Of a stretch of 14,786 nt of DNA, positions 7,102 to 13,398 are shown piece by piece. Position numbers and translations under genes: made by a program. Every line of letters starts with the position of its first letter. The stretch's first letter is position 1. Origin of the DNA: Rhodospirillales bacterium. GTDB taxonomy: Bacteria; Pseudomonadota; Alphaproteobacteria; CACIAM-22H2. Where the stretch lies: positions 1 through 14,786 of the forward strand of contig JACQAF010000231.1 of NCBI GenBank assembly GCA_016195145.1. Reading direction: 5' to 3'. The notes under the pieces were generated by a model. It did no database searches and was not told the DNA's origin. It saw nothing but the letters and a program-made list of their open reading frames with translations.

Positions 7102-7196
7102 TTCCCCGCATTCGCAGGCGGCAGCGCGGCGATGGCCGGCCGCCGCCGGATCGGTTATGCTGCAACTTGCAATAATCCATGAAAAAGGGGGCATTT
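7102..7196. other. Short spacer between hydroxylase and membrane-protein genes
   Basis: These 95 bp hold GC-rich, partly self-complementary sequence around 7128-7150 but no T-run, so no clear intrinsic terminator. TATGCT at 7156-7161 could be a -10 box, but no matching -35 is seen. Whether the membrane-protein gene is co-transcribed is open. Confidence 0.4.
7185..7191 (+). promoter_or_regulatory. Strong ribosome binding site deciding start 7197
   Basis: AAGGGGG ends 5 nt before ATG 7197. An earlier in-frame ATG at 7179 would place this purine run inside the coding sequence and has no such site before it, so 7197 is preferred. Confidence 0.6.
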
Positions 7197-7931
7197 ATGG
7201 ACAAAATCCCGTTCGATCCCTACGATTTCTTTGCTTATTTAAGCGCCGGGCTGGTGATTCTCGCCGGCATTTATCTCACCTTCGGGTTTCCGCCGGTCTT
7301 TGGCCCCGACATGCCGGCGATCAAGGGATTGCTGGTCATCGGCGTGGTCTATGTGCTGGGCCAGATGAACGCTTGGCCGGCAGGGGCGCTGTTCGAGGAC
7401 TGGCTGGTGTTCAGGATTCTCGGCCGGCCCGAGGAAGTCCTGCTTGGCCAGCATAAAACCAGCCCGTGGGCCGCGCTGTTTCCCTACTATTACCAGCCGC
7501 TTAACGAAGCGGCGATCAAGCGGCTCGATGCGCGCATCGCCGGGGAAATGGCCGCCGGCAAGCCGCTGCGCGGGCCGGCTCTGTTTGTCCATGTCCGCTT
7601 TCACCCCGACACGCTCGGCAATGAGAAGCTAATGGCGCGACTCTCCGTGTTTCTCAACAAATACGGATTCTGCCGCAACGTCTCCTTCGCCGCGCTGTCG
7701 GTCGGCGTGCTGATGCTGGCCGTGGTCTGGCTTGTCGGCCCCACGCGCCCGAACCTTGTCTGGTACGGTTTGGCTTCGTTCGCCGCCGGCGTCGGCCTTT
7801 TCTATCGCTATCTGTTTTTCTTCCGCCAGTATTCGTTCGAAATGTTCAATGTCTATGCCGGCGGTACGGCAAAGCAGAAGGCCGCCAAGCGCAAACCGAG
7901 CAAGGGCAAGGCTTCGGCCGCGGCCGGCTAG
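7197..7931 (+). CDS. Four-helix inner-membrane protein of unknown function
   Basis: I do not recognise the family. The 244-residue protein has four likely membrane segments, at about residues 11-31 (FFAYLSAGLVILAGIYLTFG), 43-57, 162-181 and 188-208. The helices form two hairpins separated by a ~100-residue soluble loop (residues 60-160) containing PWAALFPYYYQPLNE and an amphipathic stretch. The protein opens PFDPYDFFAYLSAG, a pattern seen in assorted uncharacterised membrane proteins. The last 25 residues are Lys/Ala-rich (KQKAAKRKPSKGKASAAAG) and probably cytoplasmic. No catalytic signature is evident. It starts 95 nt after the hydroxylase, and its TAG lies 4 nt from the stop of the convergent DUF1289 gene. 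A real gene is likely because of its strong ribosome site and coherent topology. Confidence 0.8.
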   Translation: MDKIPFDPYDFFAYLSAGLVILAGIYLTFGFPPVFGPDMPAIKGLLVIGVVYVLGQMNAWPAGALFEDWLVFRILGRPEEVLLGQHKTSPWAALFPYYYQPLNEAAIKRLDARIAGEMAAGKPLRGPALFVHVRFHPDTLGNEKLMARLSVFLNKYGFCRNVSFAALSVGVLMLAVVWLVGPTRPNLVWYGLASFAAGVGLFYRYLFFFRQYSFEMFNVYAGGTAKQKAAKRKPSKGKASAAAG

Positions 7932-7935
7932 GCAG

Positions 7936-8118
7936 TCAGGCCGGCGGCGCCTCGGGCCGTTCGCGCTGGAGACGCTCGATGATCGCGCGCCGCTCGGCGG
8001 GCGACAGGGTCGACCAGGCGGCGATCTCGGCGCCGGTTCGCCGGCAACCCGCGCATATCCGGCGCGCGGCGTCGAGCGAACAAACGCCGACGCACGGCGA
8101 AATGGGCGCGTCGCTCAT
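7936..8118 (-). CDS. Small DUF1289 (Cys-rich) protein
   Basis: This 60-residue protein is too short to be obvious but matches the DUF1289 pattern: PCVGVC (8-13), SLDAARRICAGCRRT (14-28), EIAAWSTLSPAERRAIIERL (31-50). Four cysteines (9, 13, 22, 25) form C-x3-C and C-x2-C pairs that could bind zinc or an Fe-S cluster. The family has no established function that I know of. Its ATG overlaps the stop of the reductase gene as ATGA, so translation should be coupled and the two co-expressed. It is the last gene of the minus-strand run, with its stop 4 nt from the convergent membrane-protein gene. The frame stays open upstream to 9126 through the reductase, but only this start gives the family N-terminus. 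Confidence 0.85.
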   Translation of the reverse strand: MSDAPISPCVGVCSLDAARRICAGCRRTGAEIAAWSTLSPAERRAIIERLQRERPEAPPA

Positions 8119-9104
8119 CGGTTTCGCGCCGGATAGCAGCCGGCGAGCTCGGCGCGCTGGCGCACCAGGGCCAGCACCAGATCGCAGGCCGGGGTTGCGA
8201 CGTCGACCAGCCGCGCCATCTCGACGACGACGCCGAGCAAGGCGTCGATCTCCATCGGCCGGCCGGTTTCGAGGTCCTGGAGCATCGACGTCTTGTGCTC
8301 GCCGACATCGGCGGCCATGGCGATGCGCCCGTCGACGTCGATCGGAAAGGCGACGCCGAGCCGCTCGGCCACGATTCGCGCCTCGACCATCATCGCGCGG
8401 GCGACGGCGCGCGAATTGGGATCGATCGCGAGGCGTCGGAGCGTTGCGCCGGTCAGCGCCGAAATCGGGTTGAACGACAGATTCCCCCACAGCTTGAGCC
8501 AGATATCGTCGCGGATCTTCGTCCCGAGCGGGGCGTCGAGGCCGGCGCGGGCAATGAGGTCGGCCAGCGCCCGGCTGCGCGGGCTCGCCGCGCCATCGGG
8601 CTCGCCGAGGAGGAAGCGGTTGCCGTGTGTGTGGACGATGACGCCCGGCTCGGCGATGTGCCCCGCGAGATAGACAACGCAGCCGATCGCCCGGCGCGGG
8701 TGGAGTTTCTTCCACAGCGCGCCGGCGGGATCGACCGAGGCAAGCTGCGTATCGGCGAGCGGCCCGGGGAAGCGGTAGAAATACCACCACGGCACGCCGT
8801 TCATCGCCGTGACGATGGCGGTTTCGGGGCCGAGCAGCCGTTCGATCTGCGCCGCGGCGGCGGGCAGCGCCGGCGCCTTCAGCGTGACGATTACCACGTC
8901 CTGCTTGCCGGCCTCGTCGGGGTCGTCGGTGCAGCGGGCCGGGTGCACGATGCGCCGGCCCTCGCTTAGCAGCGTGACGCCGCCGGCGCGCATCGCCGCG
9001 AGATGGGGCCCGCGCGCGACGAAGGTCACGTCGGCCCCGGCCGAGGCGAGCTTGACGCCCAGATATCCGCCGACCGCGCCGGCGCCGAAGATGCAGATTC
9101 TCAT
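8115..9104 (-). CDS. PanE/ApbA-family reductase (annotated ketopantoate reductase; candidate oxalyl-CoA reductase)
   Basis: The 329-residue protein has the family's NADP-binding N-terminus MRICIFGAGAVGG (GxGxxG at 7-12), TAMNGVPWWY (99-108), the catalytic-domain block KLWGNLSFNPISALTG with Lys204, Asn208 and Asn212, and Glu285 in RPMEID. Lys204 and Glu285 match the spacing of Lys176 and Glu256 in E. coli PanE. The default reaction is NADPH reduction of ketopantoate to pantoate. The position behind oxc, frc and fhs suggests another substrate: Methylobacterium extorquens PanE2, once annotated the same way, was reported to reduce oxalyl-CoA to glyoxylate. ATG 9104 is chosen because it opens directly on the Rossmann strand and follows GGAG by 5 nt. 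The gene starts 62 nt after fhs and overlaps the DUF1289 gene by 4 nt. Family is certain; substrate is inferred. Confidence 0.9.
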   Translation of the reverse strand: MRICIFGAGAVGGYLGVKLASAGADVTFVARGPHLAAMRAGGVTLLSEGRRIVHPARCTDDPDEAGKQDVVIVTLKAPALPAAAAQIERLLGPETAIVTAMNGVPWWYFYRFPGPLADTQLASVDPAGALWKKLHPRRAIGCVVYLAGHIAEPGVIVHTHGNRFLLGEPDGAASPRSRALADLIARAGLDAPLGTKIRDDIWLKLWGNLSFNPISALTGATLRRLAIDPNSRAVARAMMVEARIVAERLGVAFPIDVDGRIAMAADVGEHKTSMLQDLETGRPMEIDALLGVVVEMARLVDVATPACDLVLALVRQRAELAGCYPARNR

Positions 9105-9166
9105 TCGATCTCCAGCGCCCCGCCATGGGAACACCGGCCGAACCTAGCCTGAAACGGCGGTATCGC

Positions 9167-10870
9167 CTAGAACAGGCCGACGATCCGCCCTTCGGCGTTG
9201 ACCTCGATGCTGTTGGCCGCCGGCACCTTGGGCAGGCCGGGCATGGTCATGATCTCGCCGCAGACGACGACGAGGAACTCCGCCCCCGCCGACACGCGGA
9301 TCTCGCGGATCGGCACCATGTGGTCGGACGGCGCGCCCTTGAGATTGGGATCGGTCGAGAAGCTGTACTGCGTCTTGGCGATGCACACTGGATAATGGCC
9401 GAAGCCGCCCGCCTGCAGGTCGGCGATCTGCTGGCGCACGCTTTTTTCGGCCATGATGTCCTTGGCGCCGTACATCTGCTGGGCGATGGTGCGGATTTTC
9501 TCCCATAGCGGCATGTCGTCGGGATAGAGATGCTTGAACTGTGCTGGCGTGGTCTCGATGGTGCGCACCACCGCGCGCGCGACATCGGCCGCGCCGCCGC
9601 CGCCGCCGGCCCAGTGGTCGGCCATCAGCGCCTCGACGCCGAGATCGGCGCAGGCCTGCTTGACTAGCGCGATTTCGGCCTCGGTATCGGCGCTGAAGCG
9701 GTTGATCGAAACGATAAGCGGCAGGCCGAATTTCTGGATATTGGCGACGTGACGCTTAAGGTTGGCGATGCCTTTCTTCAACGCCTCCAGGTTCTCGGTC
9801 TTGAGGTTCTCCTTGGTCACCCCGCCATGCATCTTGAGGGCGCGGATGGTCGCCACCACGACCACGCAATCGGGCTTGAGGCCGGCCTTGCGGCACTTGA
9901 TGTCGAGAAATTTCTCGGCCCCGAGATCGGCCCCGAACCCCGCCTCGGTGACCACGTAATTGGCGAGCTTGAGCGCAGTCGCGGTCGCCAGCACCGAGTT
10001 GCAGCCATGCGCGATATTGGCGAACGGGCCGCCATGGATGAAGGCCGGATTGTTTTCCAGCGTCTGGACGAGATTGGGGGCGAGGGCGTCCTTGAGCAGC
10101 GCGGTCATCGGGCCGTGCCCCTTAAGGTCGGCCGCGCGCACCGGCTTCTTGTCGCGGGTATAGCCGACGATGATGTTGCCGAGCCGGCGCTGCAGATCGT
10201 CGAGGCTGGTGGCGAGGCAGAAGATCGCCATCACCTCGGACGCGACGACGATGTCGAAGCCGTCCTCGCGCGGAAAGCCGTTGGCCACGCCGCCGAGCGA
10301 CGAGACGATCTGGCGCAGCGCGCGGTCGTTCATGTCGAGGGCGCGCCGCCAGGCGATGCGCCGCGGGTCGATGCCGAGCGCGTTGCCCCAGTAGACATGG
10401 TTGTCGATCAGCGCCGCGAGCAGGTTGTTGGCCGCGCCGATGGCGTGAAAATCGCCGGTGAAGTGGAGGTTGATGTCCTCCATCGGCACGACCTGCGCAT
10501 AGCCGCCGCCGGCAGCACCGCCCTTGACCCCGAAGCACGGGCCGAGCGAGGGCTCGCGCAGGCAGATGATCGCCTTCTTGCCGATATGGTTGAGCGCATC
10601 GCCGAGGCCGACGGTGGTCGTTGTCTTGCCCTCGCCGGCCGGGGTCGGGGTGATGGCGGTGACGAGGATCAGCTTGCCGTCGGGGCGGCCTTTCAGCGTC
10701 TTGATGTAGTCGAGCGAGACCTTGGCCTTGTAGTGGCCGTAAGGCTCCAGCTGCTTGGCCTCGATGCCGAGCTTGTCGCGCGCCACGTCGAGGATCGGGC
10801 GCATCTTGGCGGCTTGCGAGATTTCGATGTCGGATTTCGGCTTGGCGTGCTGTTCGGCCGGATTACGCAT
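9167..10870 (-). CDS. fhs: Formate--tetrahydrofolate ligase
   Basis: This cytosolic enzyme makes 10-formyl-THF from formate, THF and ATP. The 567-residue protein matches the family throughout. It has the P-loop TPAGEGKTT (76-84), EPSLGPCFGVKGGAAGGGYAQ, HFTGDFHAIGAANNLLAA, NIAHGCNSVLAT and TEAGFGADLGAEKF. Length is close to the usual 555-560 residues, with nothing missing. ATG 10870 gives the expected N-terminus and has GGGAG 10 nt upstream; the open frame to 11170 is out-of-frame overlap with the preceding gene. It lies 53 nt after the formyltransferase-like gene and 62 nt before the PanE-like gene. In this run it would capture formate released when Frc exchanges formyl-CoA with oxalate, sending it to biosynthesis or to further oxidation. 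Confidence 0.97.
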   Translation of the reverse strand: MRNPAEQHAKPKSDIEISQAAKMRPILDVARDKLGIEAKQLEPYGHYKAKVSLDYIKTLKGRPDGKLILVTAITPTPAGEGKTTTTVGLGDALNHIGKKAIICLREPSLGPCFGVKGGAAGGGYAQVVPMEDINLHFTGDFHAIGAANNLLAALIDNHVYWGNALGIDPRRIAWRRALDMNDRALRQIVSSLGGVANGFPREDGFDIVVASEVMAIFCLATSLDDLQRRLGNIIVGYTRDKKPVRAADLKGHGPMTALLKDALAPNLVQTLENNPAFIHGGPFANIAHGCNSVLATATALKLANYVVTEAGFGADLGAEKFLDIKCRKAGLKPDCVVVVATIRALKMHGGVTKENLKTENLEALKKGIANLKRHVANIQKFGLPLIVSINRFSADTEAEIALVKQACADLGVEALMADHWAGGGGGAADVARAVVRTIETTPAQFKHLYPDDMPLWEKIRTIAQQMYGAKDIMAEKSVRQQIADLQAGGFGHYPVCIAKTQYSFSTDPNLKGAPSDHMVPIREIRVSAGAEFLVVVCGEIMTMPGLPKVPAANSIEVNAEGRIVGLF

Positions 10871-10923
10871 GTCGGTTTGGCTCCCTGGGTCGGTCGGACG
10901 GGGATCGCGGGATCGGCGACGGC

Positions 10924-11859
10924 TTAGCTGCCGAGGCGCGCGCCGGGCTTGAGGCCGCTGGCGGCGGCGAACTCGGCGGCGGTCGCCTTGGCGCCGCCGT
11001 CGGGCCGCACGCGCAGGACGCGGATGCGCCCGTCGGCGCACACGACGGTAAAGCCCTCGGCGTCGACTTCCATGACCTGGCCCATCGGGCCGCCGATGCC
11101 CGAGGGGTCGCGGGCCGGAATTTTCTTTGTCTCGAAGATCGTCAGCTTCTTGCCGTCGAGCGTCGTCCACGCCCCCGGCTGCGGGTTGCAGCCGCGCACC
11201 AGGTTATGGATGTGGAAGCCCTGGCGCGCCCAGTCGATGCGCGCGTTCTCGGCCGTGCACCAGCCTTCGTAGGTCGCCTTGGCGTCGTCCTGGGGGATTT
11301 TCGGCGCCTTGCCGGCCTTGACCAGATCGACCGCTTCCATCATCGCCTCGATGCCCATCGGAAACAGCCGGTCGAAATAGACCGAGCCCAGCGAATCGTC
11401 GTCGGAGACCGGGGTTTTTTTCTGCAGCAGGATCGGGCCGGTATCGAGGCCGTCATCGGGCCAGAAAATCGACAGGCCGGTTTCGGTTCGTCCCTGGATG
11501 AGCGGCCAGTTGATCGAGCTTGGCCCGCGATGAAGCGGCAGCAGCGACGGGTGATACTGGATCGAGCCCTTGGTCGGGATGTTTAGGAAGGCCGACGGCA
11601 CGAACAGGGTGACATAGGCCATCACGCAGAGATCGGGCTTGAGGGCCTTGAACTGATCCCACACCTCGCCCGGCTTGCGATAGGATTTGGGTTGGTGAAC
11701 CGGCAGGCCGGCGGCCAGCGCCGCCTCCTTGAGCGGGTCGATCTTCTGGCTTTCCTTCTCGGGCGCCACGTAAACCGCGACGACGTTTTCCTTGCGCTTG
11801 AGCAGCGCTTCGAGAATGGCCTTGCCGAAGGCCTGTTGGCCGTGGACGACGATACGCAT
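10924..11859 (-). CDS. 10-formyl-THF hydrolase/formyltransferase-like protein resembling the ALDH1L1 N-terminal domain
   Basis: The 311-residue protein has a formyltransferase domain (about 1-185) and a C-terminal Fmt-type barrel domain (about 205-305). It is closer to the hydrolase half of eukaryotic 10-formyl-THF dehydrogenase (ALDH1L1) than to Met-tRNA formyltransferase. It shares YHPSLLPLHRGPSSINWPLI (102-121), FWPDDGLDTGPILLQ, PMGIEAM and KIPQDDAKATYEG. His103 and Asp139 are spaced exactly as His106 and Asp142 of ALDH1L1. The Asn two residues before His in Fmt and GART enzymes is Gln101 here. The aldehyde dehydrogenase half is absent. It probably hydrolyses 10-formyl-THF or transfers its formyl group. 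ATG 11859 follows GGAGG by 8 nt. It sits between frc and fhs in the oxalate run. A housekeeping fmt role seems unlikely from context. Confidence 0.85.
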   Translation of the reverse strand: MRIVVHGQQAFGKAILEALLKRKENVVAVYVAPEKESQKIDPLKEAALAAGLPVHQPKSYRKPGEVWDQFKALKPDLCVMAYVTLFVPSAFLNIPTKGSIQYHPSLLPLHRGPSSINWPLIQGRTETGLSIFWPDDGLDTGPILLQKKTPVSDDDSLGSVYFDRLFPMGIEAMMEAVDLVKAGKAPKIPQDDAKATYEGWCTAENARIDWARQGFHIHNLVRGCNPQPGAWTTLDGKKLTIFETKKIPARDPSGIGGPMGQVMEVDAEGFTVVCADGRIRVLRVRPDGGAKATAAEFAAASGLKPGARLGS

Positions 11860-11923
11860 AATTGTTTCCTCCGCCCCGGCGGCGATTTGGCGTCCGCCGG
11901 TTTATTATGATTGCCGTGCATAT

Positions 11924-11946
11924 GGGGCCGGCGCGCGGTCGGCCCC
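11924..11946 (-). repeat. GC-rich hairpin after the frc stop
   Basis: GGGGCCG (11924-11930) and CGGCCCC (11940-11946) are exact complements around a 9-nt loop, starting 7 nt past the frc stop on the minus strand. There is no T-run after it, so it is not a standard intrinsic terminator. It may shield the upstream mRNA 3' end or cause partial termination, tuning expression of the formyltransferase-like gene and fhs. Confidence 0.35.
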
Positions 11947-11953
11947 GGCGCGT

Positions 11954-13363
11954 TCAGATCGCGCCCTCGGCGCGCATCGCCGCGATCTCCTCCTTCGTGT
12001 AGCCAAGCTCCTTGACCAGAATCTCTTCGTTGTGTTCGCCGAGCAGCGGCGAAGACTTGACCTCGACCTTGGTGTCGGAAAGCTGCAGCGGGCAGCCGAT
12101 GGTCTTGAAGCGGCCGCGGGTCGGATGCGGGACGTCGACCATGATGCCGCGCTGATAGAGCGATTGGTCCTGGGAGAGATCCTTCATCGACATGATCGGT
12201 CCGCAGGGCACGTCGATGTCGTTGAGCTTGGCCATCACCTCGAACTTGGAGAAGCCCTGGGTCCAGGTCTCGACGATCCGCCACACTTCGTCGAGGCGCG
12301 AGAGGCGCGCCTCGGGCGTTGCATAGCGCGCATCTTCGATCAGCTCGGGCCGGTCGATCAGTTTCATCAGCGGCGCCCAGACAGGCGGCTGAATGATCAC
12401 GTAGCAGTAATCGTTCGGTCCGCCGCCCTTGCATTTAAGCGCGTTGCCCGGCTGGCCGCCGCCCGAAGCGTTGCCCGAGCGCGGCACCGCGTCGCCAAAT
12501 TCCTTGTTCGGATATTCGCGCAACGGACCGTGGGCGAGGCGCTGCTGGTCGCGCATCTTGACCCGAGTGAGATTGAGCACGCAGTCTTGCATCGCCACCT
12601 CGACGCGCTGGCCGCGGCCGGTTTTCTGCCGCTGGATCAGGGCGGCGAGAATCGCCGCAACGCAATGCATGCCGGTGCCCGAATCGCCGATCTGCGCACC
12701 GGTCACGGTCGGTGCGCCATCCTCCCAGCCAGTGGTGCTGGCTGCGCCGCCCATGCACTGGGCGACGTTTTCATAGGCCTTGCAGTCGACATAGGGGCCC
12801 TGGCCGAAGCCCTTGATCGAGGCGTAAACGACGCGCGGGTTGATCTTGCGGACCGTCTCCCACGGGAAACCCTGGCGGTCGAGCACGCCCGGCCCGAAAT
12901 TCTCGATCAGCACATCGGCGGTCTTGAGCAGCCTGACGAACAGCGCCTTGCCCTTCTCCGACTTCATGTTGATCGTGATGCTCCGCTTGTTGCAGTTGAG
13001 CATGGTGAAATACAGGCTGTCGACATTCGGCACGTCGCGCAGCTGACCGCGGGTGATGTCGCCGCGGCCGGGCATCTCGACCTTGATCACGTCGGCGCCG
13101 AGCCAGTCCATGATCTGGGTCGCCGACGGGCCGGCCTGGACGTGGCTCATGTCGAGAATGCGAATGCCCTCGAGCGCCTTGCCAGCCGTCCCCCACGGCT
13201 TGGCGCTTGGTTTCGGCAGACGCGTTGCCGGCCGCGCGGCGGCTTTGGCGACTGGCCGCTTTGCCGGCTTCGCCCGTTTCGCGCCGCTTTTCATCGCGAA
13301 TTTCGCCTTCGCTTTGACTTTCGATTTCGCCTTTGATTTGGCGGCAGCTTTCGCCCTGGCCAT
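11954..13363 (-). CDS. frc: Formyl-CoA:oxalate CoA-transferase with a Lys/Ala-rich N-terminal tail
   Basis: This class III CoA-transferase moves CoA from formyl-CoA to oxalate, giving oxalyl-CoA and formate. Of 469 residues, 62-469 align with E. coli YfdW and Oxalobacter Frc: LDMSHVQAGPSATQ, GDITRGQLRDVPNVDSLYFT, NKRSI, NFGPGVLDRQGF and AYENVAQCMGGAASTTG. IGDSGTGMH contains Asp227, equivalent to catalytic Asp169. The glycine loop near the active site reads SGGGQPG (300-306), where relatives have GGGGQPG. Residues 1-60 are an unusual basic tail (ARAKAAAKSKAKSKVKAKAK and more) absent from characterised enzymes, which begin about residue 60. ATG 13363 is supported by GGAGG 6 nt upstream; a start at Met24 would drop part of the tail but lacks such a site. 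The gene lies 35 nt behind oxc, so the pair is almost surely co-transcribed. Confidence 0.95.
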   Translation of the reverse strand: MARAKAAAKSKAKSKVKAKAKFAMKSGAKRAKPAKRPVAKAAARPATRLPKPSAKPWGTAGKALEGIRILDMSHVQAGPSATQIMDWLGADVIKVEMPGRGDITRGQLRDVPNVDSLYFTMLNCNKRSITINMKSEKGKALFVRLLKTADVLIENFGPGVLDRQGFPWETVRKINPRVVYASIKGFGQGPYVDCKAYENVAQCMGGAASTTGWEDGAPTVTGAQIGDSGTGMHCVAAILAALIQRQKTGRGQRVEVAMQDCVLNLTRVKMRDQQRLAHGPLREYPNKEFGDAVPRSGNASGGGQPGNALKCKGGGPNDYCYVIIQPPVWAPLMKLIDRPELIEDARYATPEARLSRLDEVWRIVETWTQGFSKFEVMAKLNDIDVPCGPIMSMKDLSQDQSLYQRGIMVDVPHPTRGRFKTIGCPLQLSDTKVEVKSSPLLGEHNEEILVKELGYTKEEIAAMRAEGAI

Positions 13364-13369
13364 CTTGTT

Positions 13370-13374
13370 CCTCC
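13370..13374 (-). promoter_or_regulatory. Consensus ribosome binding site for frc
   Basis: GGAGG on the minus strand lies 6 nt before ATG 13363. It matters because it supports translation of the unusual basic N-terminal tail instead of a later start at the beginning of the conserved domain. Confidence 0.7.
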
Positions 13375-13398
13375 AAGACTCGGTTAATCTGGTCGCGC

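Noticed and set aside
7936..9104. A single 396-codon minus-strand protein spanning 7936-9126
   Set aside because: Only its last 60 codons make sense (DUF1289). The upstream part is out of phase with the PanE-like gene.
9749..10927. Plus-strand open frame of 392 codons
   Set aside because: It is antisense to fhs, and its composition is that of a shadow frame.
10871..11170. N-terminal extension of fhs to 11170
   Set aside because: It overlaps the end of the formyltransferase-like gene and is unlike any formate-THF ligase; the family N-terminus begins at 10870.
11792..13336. Plus-strand open frame of 514 codons
   Set aside because: It is antisense to frc and part of the formyltransferase-like gene, both clearly identified.
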